Shown piece by piece: positions 14,441 to 14,648 of a DNA stretch of 14,648 nucleotides. The position numbers and the translations under genes are program-made. Source of the DNA: Thermoplasmata archaeon (lineage in GTDB: Archaea > Thermoplasmatota > Thermoplasmata > UBA184); contig JAKAZU010000019.1 in NCBI GenBank assembly GCA_021826525.1, positions 1 to 14,648 on the forward strand, read 5' to 3'. The stretch's first letter is position 1. Each line of letters starts with the position of its first letter. Below the pieces are notes generated by a model. That model was not told the origin of the DNA. It did not search any database and saw nothing but the letters and a program-made list of their open reading frames with translations.

Positions 14441-14648
14441 ATGGCAATCGCCACGGGCTCGGGCCTGACCCACGAGCTTCCCGGTCCTCCCCCAGTGGCA
14501 TCCGGGACCCCTCCCGCGATCCTGACGTGGCGGGCCTATCCGCTCGTCCTCGTGCCGGTGGGTGCGCTCGTCGTCGCCCTTCTTCTGGACCAGTTCGTGT
14601 TCCTCGACTACGTCCACGTGATGAGCGGGGCGCTCTGGACCGGGATCG
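14441..14648 (+). CDS. Partial membrane protein, runs off the right edge
   Basis: An open plus-strand frame with no stop before the window ends; 69 residues are visible from ATG 14441. After a polar Pro-rich N-terminus (MAIATGSGLTHELPGPPP) comes a membrane helix YPLVLVPVGALVVALLL, then FLDYVHVMSGALWTGI. A His followed by G-A-L-W-x-G at the start of a helix is seen in DUF2269/CopD-like membrane proteins, but too little is visible for a firm name. An in-frame ATG at 14363 would add 26 residues. I prefer 14441 because the AT-rich box at 14347-14360 lies too close to 14363 to serve it. Confidence 0.55.
   Translation, partial: MAIATGSGLTHELPGPPPVASGTPPAILTWRAYPLVLVPVGALVVALLLDQFVFLDYVHVMSGALWTGI

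Overview
The window looks like chromosomal DNA from a high-GC archaeon. Several genes have a short AT-rich TATA-like box centred about 27-33 nt before a GTG or ATG with almost no leader, which is the archaeal leaderless pattern. The downstream genes of two small operons instead carry an AAGGAG Shine-Dalgarno sequence. A KaiC/RecA-type ATPase with zinc ribbons, a V4R-like sensor and a secreted repeat protein also fit an archaeon. A soil or acid-environment Thermoplasmatota lineage is my best guess, but that is inference.

Layout. (1) 1-4001, minus strand: the N-terminal 1333 residues of a very large secreted protein. It has a signal peptide, a Ser/Ala-rich stalk and at least ten Ig/PKD-like domains of about 100-120 residues. 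It runs off the left edge with no in-frame stop. (2) 4363-5295, plus strand: an ACT-V4R ligand-sensor-like protein, divergent from the surface protein. (3) 5336-7036 and 7215-8714, minus strand: a KaiC-like ATPase with an N-terminal helix-turn-helix/zinc-ribbon/nuclease-fold-like region, and a processive-type membrane glycosyltransferase of family 2. (4) 8715-10257: no convincing gene. It holds a strange repeat zone of CGAA-type tetranucleotide tracts and the first copy of a hairpin-containing element of about 130 bp. (5) 10291-13286, plus strand: five small soluble proteins of the kind used in detoxification or small-molecule handling, in the order VOC, SnoaL-like + DinB, VOC + DinB. The two DinB proteins are clear paralogues, and each is the second gene of a two-gene operon. 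(6) 13691-13821: the second copy of the hairpin element, in the same orientation, so the two copies bracket the VOC/SnoaL/DinB cluster. (7) 13930-14325, minus strand: a small membrane protein. Divergent from it is the start of another membrane protein that leaves the right edge.

The surface protein and the glycosyltransferase could both serve the cell envelope. The ACT-V4R protein and the KaiC-like ATPase look like signalling or regulatory proteins. The VOC/SnoaL/DinB group looks like a locally duplicated accessory module. The most novel-looking signal is the duplicated hairpin element with its long GTTCG/CGAAC arms on either side of that module.
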